Assembly (NCBI GenBank): GCA_947095585.1
Contig: OX352761.1
Coordinates: 86,060,419-86,124,418 of the forward strand
Length of the DNA stretch: 64,000 nt
Direction of reading: 5' to 3'
DNA from: Nephrocerus scutellatus
Taxonomy: Eukaryota; Arthropoda; Insecta; Diptera; Pipunculidae
Made by a program: the position numbers and the translations under genes
Part shown: in pieces, positions 20,861 to 32,998 of the stretch
Numbering within the stretch: the stretch's first letter is position 1
How the letters are laid out: every line of letters begins with the position of its first letter
The notes under the pieces: model-generated
Seen by the model: only the letters and a program-made list of their open reading frames with translations
What the model was told of the DNA's origin: nothing
Databases searched by the model: none

Positions 20861-21761
20861 GTTAAGAAAGTGGATAGCTTTCTTTATCAAGCAGAGCTGC
20901 ATTCGGTCCTGTCCAAAATGAAGAATAATCACGTTTCGTGGTTATCCAAATCCAGCAAACATTCATGTATCCAAATAGAGTTTTAATTAATAAGAAAAAC
21001 CAAATATTTTCAATTAAATTCTATTATTAGTTTTTTAATTTTTTTTGCTTGCGATATGTCTCAAAAGGCTTGCTGCTAGCTGAATAATCAATAGACATTC
21101 CTACAAACCTGTCCCTAATACCACTCCAAACCGTTCACATATAAGAATTTGATTTAAACAAATACAGTATAAATATAAGCGATATAACTAGCAAAACAAA
21201 AAAGTAACATTCTAGTAATAAATCACGAAGATATATTTGGAAGAACAAGTGTAATAATCATGGTAATAATAGTTCTAATAATAGTAGTTAAAAAATTTGT
21301 CAATATTAAGTTGTCAATTAATAAAGCAACAGAGGCAACAAACAATGTAAACATTTAAAAAATATAATAAAAAATATGTAAATATATATAAAATGTTTAG
21401 CGTTGGTGAGGGCAAGTTGCGAACTGTATACAAAATGTGGTAATGATAATAAAAACTTACATCCCCTTACCGCGGGTAGGGGGAAAGCTGTAGGTAAAAG
21501 GAATTTTTTGCAGCGTGCGTGTGTTTGTTTAATATTTGGTTTGTCCTTTTGTTTATCACGACTTCTACCAGCCAAAATTTGGGAAGAAAAATAATAATTT
21601 CAATTTCAATTCTTCATACAGATTCTCTAATGACCAAATGGCAGATTGTTGTGAAAACTTCTTGTTCAATGTGTAGGTCACCGTCAAAACCAACCGACAT
21701 GGAAAATTCGGAAAAACTGAAAAAATCCGTTTTCGCCTAAATTACGAAGCTTTATATTAAG
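20861..21761. other. No gene recognised
   Basis: AT-rich, non-coding. Open frames of 60-85 codons occur on both strands around 21318-21740, overlapping each other and without known motifs. I cannot assign this stretch to any element. Confidence 0.45.
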
Positions 21762-21960
21762 AATTGTGGTCGCCGTGGTTAGTGCATGGAACTTCTGACA
21801 GGAGGTACGAGGTTCTAATCACAGGAACACCAAAAGTATTTTTCACGGCCCCACTTCTCGCGGAAGTTTGCGAAAGTTTCCTTAACAAGTAGTTTACGCT
21901 TCTGTAGTTTATCATGTTAGGTAGACTGACTTCCAGCGATGACACCTACTAAAACCGTCA
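21762..21960 (+). repeat. tRNA-derived SINE, copy 2
   Basis: Degenerate second copy of the SINE at 13572. The head gtcgccgtggttagtgcatgg and the B-box relative ggttctaatcacagg (21812-21826) precede the shared body caaaagtatttttcacgg and ttctcgcggaagtttg. B-box substitutions suggest it is older. It lies next to the 3' end of RTE copy C. Confidence 0.65.
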
Positions 21961-22053
21961 TAACATGCGGTTTTCCCTTACTGCGCTAGATCGAACGATC
22001 TTGTTCTTTGTAGTCGGGGCACAAGGTCCGTCTCGTCCAAAGTTCGGACGATT

Positions 22054-22960
22054 TCATGGTTGCAATGCACTTGAAGATGAGACCGAAGTTTGCGAGCATT
22101 CATTATTATAGAGTCTCCGGAATCGTCCTTCCTCACATACGGGTCCAACAATTCTCCGTAAGACTTTTCTCTCGAAGCCGGCTAAGAGGTCAGAATGCTT
22201 TTTGTTAGGCACCCAAGTCTCGGATCCATATGTAAGTACTGGTATGACCATTGCCTTATACAGGAGCAGCATGGATGTTATGGTTAAATTCCTGGATTTG
22301 ACAGTGCCGCCTGCTCGATCTGGATGAAAGCTTCCTGTACAGCTCTTTGGTTTCTACCAACGATGTCGTCTGCGAAAGCCAGTATCAGAATGGATTTATA
22401 CAGGATTGTTCCTCTCGCCGTTACGTCAGAGTCTCGGATCACTTTCTCCAACGCCAGGTTGAAGAGGACGCATGCCAGTCCATCCCCTTGTCGGAGCCCG
22501 TTATAGAGGTTGAATGGGCTTGATAATGATCCGGATATTTTTACTTGGATTATAACATTGGTCATGGTCAACCTACATATAGTCGTGTCAGATTATTTGG
22601 GATGCCGAATTCTCTCATGGGTTTATAAAGTTCTACTCTGGCTATGCTAAATTGCTGGCTTTAAAGTCTATAAAAAGATGGTGTAGTGAGTTTTGAAACT
22701 CTAGACATTTTTCCATCACCTGCCTTAGGGTGTAAATCTGATCAGTTGTTGATTTGCCTGGGATGAAGCCACACTGGTATGGACCAATGATGACTTTAGC
22801 GTATGGGGCTATCCTGTCTTGAAGGAAAGAAGAGAAAATCTTATACGCGGTACTCAACAACGTTATACCACGATAATTGCTGCAGGTTGTAATATCTCCT
22901 TTCTTATATATGAGGCACAGGATGCCTCTTCGCTAGTCTTCTGGCATCGCTTCTTCCTCC
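22054..22960 (-). pseudogene. RTE reverse transcriptase (copy C)
   Basis: Pieces from high to low coordinates. 22642-22860 is MLSTAYKIFSSFLQDRIAPY, YQCGFIPGKSTTDQIYTLRQ and LHHLFIDFKASNLA (motif A with aspartate in FIDFKA). 22284-22571 is NGLRQGDGLACVLFNLALEK and LILAFADDIVGRNQRAVQEA (FADD catalytic box present). 22054-22272 is VIPVLTYGSETWVPNKKHSD with the C-terminal domain. Frame changes separate the pieces. The boxes are intact, but the gene is not open. Confidence 0.8.
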
Positions 22961-23584
22961 CATACTTGCACTATTAGTTCATGAATTGCTTTTTTTATTT
23001 TATTTTTGAGCCGATTTATCGCTCTGCTAACTTCGTCTATGCTTGGTGGCGGCAGCATAGTGGTCTTCGGTCATTGGTGGAACCTCCAATTCGTCAGTTA
23101 GCTGGGCATTAGCAACTCATGAAAGTGCTCTTCCCATCGTTCTAATATGCCTTTGAGATCGGCGATCACATTAACCTTTTTGTCTTTTCAGTATATGCAA
23201 CGCGGTGTATATTGCGTCATACCGCGGACTCTTTGGTGGAACTTCCGCGCCTGCTGCGGTACTTGCTTTCTGTACTAGTCTAGTTCATGGACAAGATTCT
23301 TCTCCCTGGCTGCTTTCTATCTCCGGTGAACCGTTTTTTCATATCTTCTGAGCTCTTTATATTCATTTTCGCATGCCCGCGTTCTATGGCTAGCGCACAG
23401 TCAGTCGCTAGCTTATATTCGTCATCGAACTAGTCGTTCCGATCTCTACAACTACTGCCTAAGATGAAGTCAGCAGTACTAATGATAGTATTCTTAAGGC
23501 GTGTCCATTTCTATTGTACGCCCGGCATCTCAGCCCCAGGACTTACTCTCCCTGCATTTAGGGTCACGAGTCATATCGCTTGAT

Positions 23585-24060
23585 CTATCTTGGTCTATCT
23601 ATGATGACTGATTCAAAAAATTCTTCTTTTTCATTATCTGGGGAATCCTCTGTAGGTGCGTGAACGTTTATGAGGTTTCTGTTCTTAAATCTGTCCCGCA
23701 CGCGAAGGGTGCATAGCCGTTCATTTATTGTTGTAAAGCCGATAACGGTGGGTTTCTTTCTCTTGCTGACTAGAAACCCCACCCCGAGCACATGATGTCA
23801 TGCATGACAGCTGTAACATATGTCATATTCTGATTTTTGTAAGACACCATACCCCGTCCACCGCATCTCCTGAAATTGCTGTTAGGTCAGCATTATAATT
23901 GGACAGGGTATCGGCTAGCTGATATGCAGCTCGAGCTCTATACAGTGAGCGTACGTTCCATCAGAATATTCTTAGATCGTTTGGCCGTTTTCGTTGCCGT
24001 GGTCGTCGTCGTTCATCAGTGTATCCGAGGCTGATTTGGGGTTCCTAAATATGGGTTTTT
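23585..24060 (-). pseudogene. RTE endonuclease (copy C)
   Basis: EEP-type domain fragments. LYRARAAYQLADTLS-like and YDIYYSCHA-like motifs lie near 23950-23800 in broken frames. The open frame 23585-23791 (MLGVGFLVSKRKKPTVIGFT, then TLRVRDRFKNRNLINVHAPT) covers the domain middle. The catalytic end (QIDHVLID) is missing because sequence after SVIIDRPR jumps to the linker. Confidence 0.7.
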
Positions 24061-24225
24061 TTTACGGGCGAGGTTATTGGCCTCGCGCCAACCTTACTTT
24101 GAAGGGACTAGCCCGATCATTTCGCTTTTCCTGTACTGGAGGAAAATTACCAGCGGCCATCACGTGGAGGTTTCATCGCACGTCTAACAGTCACAGATAG
24201 TTGCGGCCACATGCATTTCTGAAGC

Positions 24226-24490
24226 ATTCTGTCCGGGACGAAAGAAAAGAAAACAAAGATATTGTTGTCTGCGGGACATAAACACGGACGGATATATTAA
24301 AATTTTTTTCTATATTAAATACAAGTCCTACGACTTGCACCGTCGCTCATCACTTACATCATCGCATCACATTATATATACGTAAATTATTTATAAGCTA
24401 ATTTTAATGTTCATAGCCACTAACTGTGAAGTTGCTGCATATTGCATATTACTGCCCAAACACAGTAATGCAGCTTTTGGTTTCAACTCC
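24226..24490 (+). repeat. Satellite block B, right half (first copy)
   Basis: tgtccgggacgaaagaaaag through ttggtttcaactc matches 26119-26370 and 29208-29467. It is separated from its left half by the RTE copy C insertion or a rearrangement. Confidence 0.75.
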
Positions 24491-24804
24491 TAACAAATTT
24501 GAGTAGTTTTAAATTAAATTAGAAGAGAAAAGTAGTGAGTAGTGCTGCCCATGCTTCGAAATGGTATGGTAAGAATGTCGTTTTGAAACATGCAGGCCAA
24601 TTATTTCTCATTAAATTTCTTTTGCATTGTTCTCTTATTTCTGTAATTGATCGAATAGTTATTTTGAACCGATGCTTAATGCCATGCATGATGTTTGACC
24701 AATGGTCGATGTAGATTCGTTGTTCAGTGGCAGACATCCAACTTACGATCGAACATCAAACCAGCAATCGAACTTCACTCTTTATACTGTATAACTTAAC
24801 ATTT
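24491..24804. other. No gene recognised
   Basis: Spacer between block B sequence and the first A array. A 72-codon minus-strand frame (24519-24737, starting MSATEQRIYIDHW) has no motif I recognise. Confidence 0.4.
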
Positions 24805-25385
24805 CACACATTCTGAATTTTAGCAAATGCGGGTTGCAAAATCAGAATAATTTTTGCCAATATTTTTGCTAATTTTCAGCGTTTTTAAGCAAACTATTTT
24901 GCTCTGATTCAGAGCTGAAATTAGGCAACACGTTCAGACTAAATAAAAATTTTCAAACATTCTGAATTTTAGCAAAAGCGGGTTGCAAAATCAGAACAAT
25001 TTTTGCCAATATTTTTGCTACTTTTCAGCGCTTTTTAAGCAAACTATTTTGCTCGGATTCAGAGCTGAAATTAGGCAACGCGTTCAGACTAAATAAAAAT
25101 TTTCAAAGATTTCAATTTTAGCAAAAGCGGGTTGCAAAATCAGAACAATTTTTGCCAATATTTTTGCTATTTTTCAGCGTTTTTAAGCAAACTATTTTGC
25201 TCTAATTCAGAGCTGAAATTAGGCAACACGTTCAAACTAAATAAAAAAATTTCCAACATTCTGAATTTTAGCAAAATCGGGTTGCAAAATGAAAACGTTT
25301 TTGTAGATATTTTTGCTATTTTTCAGCGTTTTTTAGCAAACAATTTTGCTCTGAATCAGAGCGGAAATTAAGCAACACAACATTG
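24805..25385 (+). repeat. Satellite A array 1 (149-bp monomer)
   Basis: Four monomers start ttctgaattttagcaaa near 24811, 24960, 25111 and 25259. Each monomer contains the palindrome gctctgattcagagc and the box gggttgcaaaat. The last monomer is the most diverged and leads into block B. Confidence 0.9.
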
Positions 25386-26690
25386 AAATTTTTTCGCATG
25401 TGTCCAAATAGTACAACTAGTTAATTTTCAACTAGCTATCTCATTGTTCCTCATTATTTAAATTTGTTAAGTAACAGCCATCTTGAAATTTTTGAAAATA
25501 TTCTTAATACGCAATTTTTGATGTACATCAAAAAATGTGGCACCCAGAAAATGGCATTAATTTATTCGCAAATAATAAAGAAAATGAAAGAAGAAACAAT
25601 TTGACGATGATTAGCAATTAATGTGTTACTAAAATTGAAATGTTTTTTTTATTCACACAAAGTAACAAAATGTAAAACGGACGTATTAAAGTATATTTCC
25701 TTGGTACAAGAGAGAAAACGAGTTCAATGATTTACAAATAAATGTTGCGTTTCATTTACAGTGTGACATCTGTCGTTGGTCGACTCTTTGTCGCAGCAAA
25801 TAGAACACCAAAATTGATTTGGGTTTGTTTGCATTTTTTTACAGGTTTGTTTTTTAATATATTTACAAAATATATTAATTTTCGCAATATAAAAATGTCA
25901 AGCCAAGTGCCAAGCAAAAAAACCTGTTGTTGGTGATAATAATTAAATCCAGCGAAACGTGAATTAATTTCAATTGTATTTCGTATGAGTATGTGTTTTG
26001 TGAAATGGTTCTTCTACTCGCTTCTTGTTCTTGAGTTAGTCAGTGTTAGTTACGTTACTTAAGAAAGAGGAGGGTAGGCTGTGTCGAAGACACGGCCGTG
26101 GGTTTTGAGCGTGACAACGTCTGTCCGGGACGAAAGAAAAAAAAACCAAGATCTTGTTGTCTGTGGGACATAAACACGGACGGATATATTAAAAAAAATT
26201 TCTATACTAAATACAAGTCCTACGACTTGCACCGTAGCTCATCACATACATCATCATCACATCACGTTATATATAAATTATTTATAAGCGAATAATAATG
26301 TTCATAACTACTAACTGTGAAGTTGCTGTATATTACATATTACTGCCCAAACAAAGTAATGCAGCTTTTGGTTTCAACTCACATACACACATGATCCTCA
26401 ATCACATCACATACAACAGGATAAATAATTTATAAGCTGATTTAAATGTTCATAACAATTTATTGTGAGGTCGGTACATATTAAATATAGCATATCACTG
26501 CACAAACATAGTAATGCAGTTGCGGCGAAGGTAGTAGGAGAAGTAAGAGCTGTTAAAAAAATATGTGCGTGTAATCTTTACGCGCGGTTGGAGTGAAATT
26601 CTTTGACGTTGTGGCCAATATTACGATTAAATTAAAAGGCACGAGTCGCTTGAGAAATTGCTTAGTTCCCGAACCATAATGATCATATTC
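25386..26690 (+). repeat. Satellite block B, copy 1
   Basis: A non-tandem 1.3-kb spacer repeated nearly unchanged at 28465-29740 (offset about 3,088 bp) and in part at 32665-32981, 35975-36150, 24226-24490 and 50936-51180. It contains short open frames in the same places in each copy (for example 25742-25936), but they show no protein family and no coding-type conservation that I can judge. Confidence 0.85.
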
Positions 26691-27648
26691 CAGAATTCCC
26701 ATAGGAAGAAGTCTTATAGTCGCATATTAGTCCTACATTCCGAGTTTCATACGAATCACTTGAGAAATGGCTTGGTTCCAAAAATCCCAGACCCTATTGG
26801 CCAGATCCCAGAATTTCCATAGTAAAAAGTCTTATAGTCACATATTAGTCCTACATTTCGAGTTTCATACGAATCACTTGAGAAATGGCTTGGTTCCAAA
26901 AATCCCAGACCCTATAGGCCAGATCCCAGAATTTCCATAGGAACAAGTCTTATAGTCACATATTAGTCCTACATTCCGAGTTTCATACGAATGCCTTGAG
27001 AAATGACTTGGTTTCAAAAATCCCAGACCCTATTGGCCAGATTCCAGAATTTCCATAGGAACAACTCTTATAGTCACATATTAGTCATACATTCCGAGTT
27101 TCATACGAATCACTTGAGAAATGGCTTGGTTCCAAAAATCCCAGACCCTATTGGCCAGATCCCAGAATTTCCATAGGAACAAGTCTTATACTCACATATT
27201 AGTCCTACATTCCGAGTTTCATACGAATCCCTTGAGAAATGGCTTGGTTCCAAAAATCCCAGACCCTATTGGCCAGATCCCAGAATTTCCATAGGAACAA
27301 GTCTTATAGTCACATATAAGTCCTACATTCCGAGTTTCATACGAATCCCTTGAGAAATGGCTTGGTCCCAAAAATCCCAGACCCTATTGGCCAGATCCCA
27401 GAATTTCCATAGGAACAAGTCTTATAGTCACATATTAGTCCTACATTCCGAGTTTCATACGAAACATTCCGAGTTTCATACGAATCCCTTGAGAAATGGC
27501 TTGGTTCCAAAAATCCCAGACCCTATTGGCCAGATCCCAGAATTTCCATACAAGTCTTATAGTCACATATTAGTCCTACATTCCGAGTTTAATACGAATA
27601 CCTTGGGAAATGGCTTAGTTCCCAAAGTACTGACATTTAAAAGTGGCT
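26690..27648 (+). repeat. Satellite C array 1 (118-bp monomer)
   Basis: About eight monomers with the signature ggcttggttccaaaaatccc, cagatcccagaatttccata and ttccgagtttcatacgaat, spaced about 118 bp (for example 26772, 26890 and 27007). One monomer near 27460 carries the 21-bp insertion that defines the 139-bp variant. Open frames across the array are repeat translations, not genes. Confidence 0.9.
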
Positions 27649-27747
27649 CACTTAACAGTGTGACGCTTAACAGTGTCTCACTTAACAGTGTCTCGCTTAA
27701 CAGTGTCTCACTTAACAGTGTCTCACTTAACAGTGTCTCACTTAACA
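27649..27747 (+). repeat. 15-bp minisatellite
   Basis: Unit cacttaacagtgtct repeated about six times at the C array 1 / A array 2 boundary. Non-coding. Confidence 0.9.
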
Positions 27748-27844
27748 TTTTACTTTTTGAACATGCACCCCATTATACCTTGTAGTGAGACGTTGTCACG
27801 TCAAAAAGGTATAAATCTGCCGAAATATATACATCTTTTTTTTC

Positions 27845-28465
27845 TGATTCAGAGCTGAAATTAGGCAACGCGTTCAGACTTAATAAAAATTTTCAAACAT
27901 TTGAATTTTAGCAAAAGCGGGTTGCAAAATCAGAACAATTTTTGCCAATATTTTTGCTAATTTTCAGCGTTTTTAAGCAAACTATTTTGCTCTGATTCAG
28001 AGCTGAAATTAGGCAACACGTTCAGACTAAATAAAAATTTTCAAACATTCTGAATTTTAGCAAAAGCGGGTTGCAAAATCAGAACAATTTTTGCCAATAT
28101 TTTTGCTATTTTTCAGCGCTTTTTAAGCAAACTATTTTGCTCTGATTCAGAGCTGAAATTAGGCAACGCGTTCAGACTAAATAAAAATTTTCAAACATTT
28201 GAATTTTAGCAAAAGCGGGTTGCAAAATCAGAACAATTTTGGCCAATATTTTTGCTATTTTTCAGTGTTTTTAAGCAAACTATTTTGCTCTGATTCAGAG
28301 CTGAAATTAGGCAACACGTTCAAACTAAATAAAAAATTTCCAACATTCTGAATTTTAGCAAAAGCGGGTTGCAAAATGAAAACATTTTTGTAGATATTTT
28401 TGCTATTTTTCAGCGTTTTTAAGCAAACAATTTTGTTCTGAATCAGAGCGGAAATTAAGCAACAC
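27845..28465 (+). repeat. Satellite A array 2
   Basis: Four monomers of the 149-bp type, in the same orientation as array 1 and including its diverged last monomer (gtagatatttttgctattttt). Confidence 0.9.
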
Positions 28466-29740
28466 AACATTGAAATTTTTTCGCATGTGTCCAAATAGTA
28501 CAACTAGTTAATTTTCAACTAGCTATCTCATTGTTCCTCATTATTTAAATTTGTTAAGTAACAGCCATCTTGAAATTTTTGAAAATATTCTTAATACGCA
28601 ATTTTTGATGTACATCAAAAAATGTGGCACCCAGAAAATGGCATTAATTTATTCGCAAATAATAAAGAAAATGAAAGAAGAAACAATTTGACGATGATTA
28701 GCAATTAATGCGTTATTAAAATTAAAACGTTTTTTTTATTCACACAAAGTAACAAAATGTAAAACGGACGTACTAAAGTATATTTCCTTGGTACAAGAGA
28801 GAAAACGAGTTCAATGATTTACAAATAAATGTTGCGTTTCATTTACAGCGTGACATCTGTCGTTGGTCGACTCTTTGTCGCAGCAAATAGAACACCAAAA
28901 TTGATTTGGGTTTGTTTGCATTTTTTTACAGGTTTGTTTTTTAATATATTTACAAAATATATTAATTTTCGCAATATAAAAAATGTCAAGCCAAGTGCCA
29001 AGCAAAAAAACCTGTTGTTGGTGATAATAAATAAATCCAGCGAAACGTGAATTAATTTCAATTGTATTTCGTATGAGTATGTGTTTTGTGAAATGGTTCT
29101 TCTACTCGCTTCTTGTTCTTGAGTTAGTCAGTGTTAGTTACGTTACTTAAGAAAGAGGAGGGTAGGCTGTGTCGAAGACACGGCCGTGGGTTTTGAGCGT
29201 GACAACGTCTGTCCGGGACGAAAGAAAAGAAAACAAAGATCTTGTTGTCTGTGGGACATAAACACGGACGGATGTATTAAAAAAAAATTCTATACTAAAT
29301 ACAAGTCCTACGACTTGCACCGTAGCTCATCACATACATCATCATCACATCACACTATATATAAATTATTAATAAGCGAATTTTAATGTTCATAACTACT
29401 AACTGTGAATTTGCTGTATATTGCATATTACTGCCCAAACAAAGTAATGCAGCTTTTGGTTTCAACTCACATACACACATGATCATCAATTACATCACAT
29501 ACAACAGAATAAATAATTTATAAGCTGATTGAAATGTTCATAACAATTTATTGTGAGGTGGGTACATATTAAATATATCATATCACTGCACAAACATAGT
29601 TGCGTCGATAGTAGTAGGAGAAGTAAGAGCTGTTAAAAAATATGTGCGTGTAATCTTTACGCGCGGTTGGAGTGAAATTCTTTGACGTTGTGGCCAATAT
29701 TACGATTAAATTAAAAGGCACGAGTCGCTTGAGAAATTGC
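28465..29740 (+). repeat. Satellite block B, copy 2
   Basis: Nearly identical to 25386-26690 over its whole length, with a few substitutions and a short deletion near 29600. Confidence 0.88.
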
Positions 29741-32190
29741 TTAGTTCCCGAACCATAATGATCATATTCCAGAATTCCCATAGGAAGAAGTCTTATAGTC
29801 GCATATTAGTCCTACATTCCGAGTTTCATACGAATCCCTTGAGAAATGGCTTGGTTCCAAAATCCCAGACCCTATTGGCCAGATCCCAGAATTTCCATAG
29901 TAAAAAGTCTTATAGTCACATATTAGTCCTACATTCCGAGTTTCATAGGAATCCCTTGAGAAATGGCTTGGTTCCAAAAATCCCAGACCCTATTGGCCAG
30001 ATCCCAGAATTTCCATAGGAACAAGTCTTATAGTCACATATTAGTCCTACATTCCGAGTTTCATACGAATGCCTTGAGAAATGGCTTGGTTCCAAAAATC
30101 CCAGACCCTATTGGCCAGATCCCAGAATTTCCATAGGAACAAGTCTTATAGTCACATATTAGTCCTACATTCCGAGTTTCATACGAATCACTTGAGAAAT
30201 GGCTTGGTTCCAAAAATCCCAGACCCTATTGGCCAGATCCCAGAATTTCCATAGGAACAAGTCTTATAGTCACATATTAGTCCTACATTCCGAGTTTCAT
30301 ACGAATCCCTTGAGAAATGGCTTGGTTCCAAAAATCCGAGACCCTATTGGCCAGATCCCAGAATTTCAATAGGAACAAGTCTTATAGTCACATATAAGTC
30401 CTACATTCCGAGTTTCATACGAATCACTTGAGAAATGGCTTGGTTCCAAAAATCCCAGACCCTATTGGCCAGATCCCAGAATTTCCATAGGAACAAGTCT
30501 TATAGTCACATATTAGTCCTACATTTCGAGTTTCATACGAATCACTTGAGAAATGGCTTGGTTCCAAAAATCCCAGACCCTATTGGCCAGATCCCAGAAT
30601 TTCCATAGGAACAAGTCTTATAGTCACATATTAGTCCTACATTCCGAGTTTCATACGAATCACTTGAGAAATGGCTTGGTTCCAAAAATCCCAGACCCTA
30701 TTGGCCAGATCCCAGAATTTCCATAGGAACAAGTCTTATACTCACATATTAGTCCTACATTCCGAGCTTCATACGAATCCCTTGAGAAATGGCTTGGTTC
30801 CAAAAATCCCAGACCCTATTGGCCAGATCCCAGAATTTCCATAGTAAAAAGTCTTATAGTCACATATTAGTCTTACATTTCGAGTTTCATAGGAATCCCT
30901 TGAGAAATGGAACAAGTCTTATAGTCACATATTAGTCCTACATTCCGAGTTTCATACGAAACATTCCGAGTTTCATACGAATCCCTTGAGAAATGGCTTG
31001 GTTCCAAAAATCCCAGACCCTATTGGCCAGATCCCAGAATTTCCATGGGAACAAGTCTTATAGTCACATATTAGTCCTACATTCCGTGTTTCATACGAAT
31101 CACTTAAGAAATGGCTTGGTTCCAAAAATCCCAGACCCTATTGGCCAGATCCCAGAATTTCCATAGGAACAAGTCTTATAGTCACATATTAGTCCCACAT
31201 TCCGAGTTTCATACGAATCTCTTGAGAAATGGCTTGGTTCCAAAAATCCCAGACCCTATTGGCCAGATCCCAGAATTTCCATAGGAACAAGTCTTATAGT
31301 TACATATAAGTCCTACATTCCGAGTTTCATACGAATCCCTTGAGAAATGGCTTGGTCCCAAAAATCCCAGACCCTATTGGCCAGATCCCAGAATTTCCAT
31401 AGGAACAAGTCTTGTAGTCACATATTAGTCGTACATTCCGAGTTTCATACGAAACATTCCGAGTTTCATACGAATCCCTTGAAAAATGGTTTGGTTCCAA
31501 AAAACCCAGACCCTATTGGCCAGATCCCAGAATTTCCATAGGAACAAGTCTTGTAGTCACATATTAGTCGTACATTCCGAGTTTCATACGAAACATTCCG
31601 AGTTTCATACGAATCCCTTGAGAAATGGCTTGGTTCCAAAAAACCCAGACCGTATTGGTCAGATCCCAGAATTTCCATAGGAACAAGTCTTGTAGTCACA
31701 TATTAGTCCTACATTCCGAGTTTCATACGAAACATTCCGAGTTTCATACGAATCCCTTGAGAAATGGCTTGGTCCCAAAAATCCCAGACCCTATTGGCCA
31801 GATCCCAGAATTTCCATAGGAACAAGTCTTGTAGTCACATATTAGTCGTACATTCCGAGTTTCATACGAAACATTCCGAGTTTCATACGAATCCCTTGAG
31901 AAATGGCTTGGTCCCAAAAATCCCAGACCCTATTGGTCAGATCCCAGAATTTCCATAGGAACAAGTCTTGTAGTCACATATTAGTCGTACATTCCGAGTT
32001 TCATACGAAACATTCCGAGTTTCATACGAATCCCTTGAGAAATGGCTTGGTTCCAAAAAACCCAGACCCTATTGGCCAGATCCCAGAATTTCCATAGGAA
32101 CAAGTCTTGTAGTCACATATTAGTCCTACATTCCGAGTTTCATACGAAACATTCCGAGTTTCATACGAATCCCTTGAGAAATGGCTTGGT
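29740..32190 (+). repeat. Satellite C array 2 (118/139-bp monomers)
   Basis: About 19 monomers. The left part uses the 118-bp monomer. From about 31347 to 32190 there are six successive 139-bp units (starts near 31347, 31486, 31625, 31764, 31903 and 32042) carrying a duplicated acattccgagtttcatacga. The array breaks abruptly into A monomer sequence at about 32200. Confidence 0.92.
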
Positions 32191-32199
32191 TCCAAAAAT

Positions 32200-32665
32200 C
32201 CGATTCAGAGCTGAAATTAGGCAAAACGTTCAGACTAAATAAAAATTTTCAAACATTCTGAATTTTAGCAAAAGCGGGTTGCAAAATCAGAACAATTTTT
32301 GCCAATTTTTTTGCTTTTTTTCAGCGCTTTTTAAGCAAACTATTTTGCTCTGATTCAGAGCTGAAATTAGGCAACGCGTTCAGACTAAATAAAAATTTTC
32401 AAACATTTGAATTTTAGCAAAAGCGGGTTGCAAAATCAGAACAATTTTGGCCAATATTTTTGCTATTTTTCAGTGTTTTTAAGCAAACTATTTTGCTCTG
32501 ATTCAGAGCTGAAATTAGGCAACACGTTCAAACTAAATAAAAAATTTCCAACATTCTGAATTTTAGCAAAAGCGGGTTGCAAAATGAAAACATTTTTGTA
32601 GATATTTTTGCTATTTTTCAGCGTTTTTAAGCAAACAATTTTGTTCTGAATCAGAGCGGAAATTA
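32200..32665 (+). repeat. Satellite A array 3
   Basis: Three 149-bp monomers. The first is entered in mid-monomer (gattcagagctgaaatta) directly from a C monomer. Confidence 0.9.
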
Positions 32666-32981
32666 AGCAACACAACATTGAAATTTTTTCGCATGTGTCC
32701 AAATAGTACAACTAGTTAATTTTCAACTAGCTATCTCATTGTTCCTCATTATTTAAATTTGTTAAGTAACAGCCATCTTGAAATTTTTGAAAATATTCTT
32801 AATACGCAATTTTTGATGTACATCAAAAATGTGGCACCCAGAAAATGGCATTAATTTATTCGCAAATAATAAAGAAAATGAAAGAAGAAACAATTTGACG
32901 ATGATTAGCAATTAATGCGTTACTAAAATTAAAACGTTTTTTTTATTCACACAAAGTAACAAAATGTAAAACGGACGTATC
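32665..32981 (+). repeat. Satellite block B, copy 3, truncated
   Basis: Matches the first 300 bp of block B copies 1 and 2 up to aaaacggacgta, where Gypsy remnant E begins. Confidence 0.88.
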
Positions 32982-32998
32982 TTGATTCCAAGGCCGAG

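Larger units (their letters stand above)
21965..24225 (-). mobile_element. RTE-like LINE, copy C
   Basis: Antisense RTE-like element, the most complete of the three in domain content. The 5' end (minus strand, about 24225) is inserted in satellite block B, whose sequence resumes at tgtccgggacgaaag. Endonuclease is at about 24060-23585 and RT at about 22960-22060. Stretches at 22990-23590 and 14640-15330 are nearly the same sequence, confirming one family. Many stops and frameshifts. Confidence 0.82.

Noticed and set aside
25742..25936. Small gene in block B (also near 28829)
   Set aside because: Conserved only because block B is recently duplicated. No motif, and overlapping frames on the other strand are equally open.
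27357..27785. 142-codon protein with SQKSQTLLARSQNF and SLNSV repeats
   Set aside because: It is a translation of satellite C monomers and the 15-bp minisatellite. The same frame recurs with every monomer and disappears at array ends.
26690..32190. CRISPR-like array
   Set aside because: The repeats are contiguous 118/139-bp monomers without unique spacers, in animal DNA. This is a satellite.
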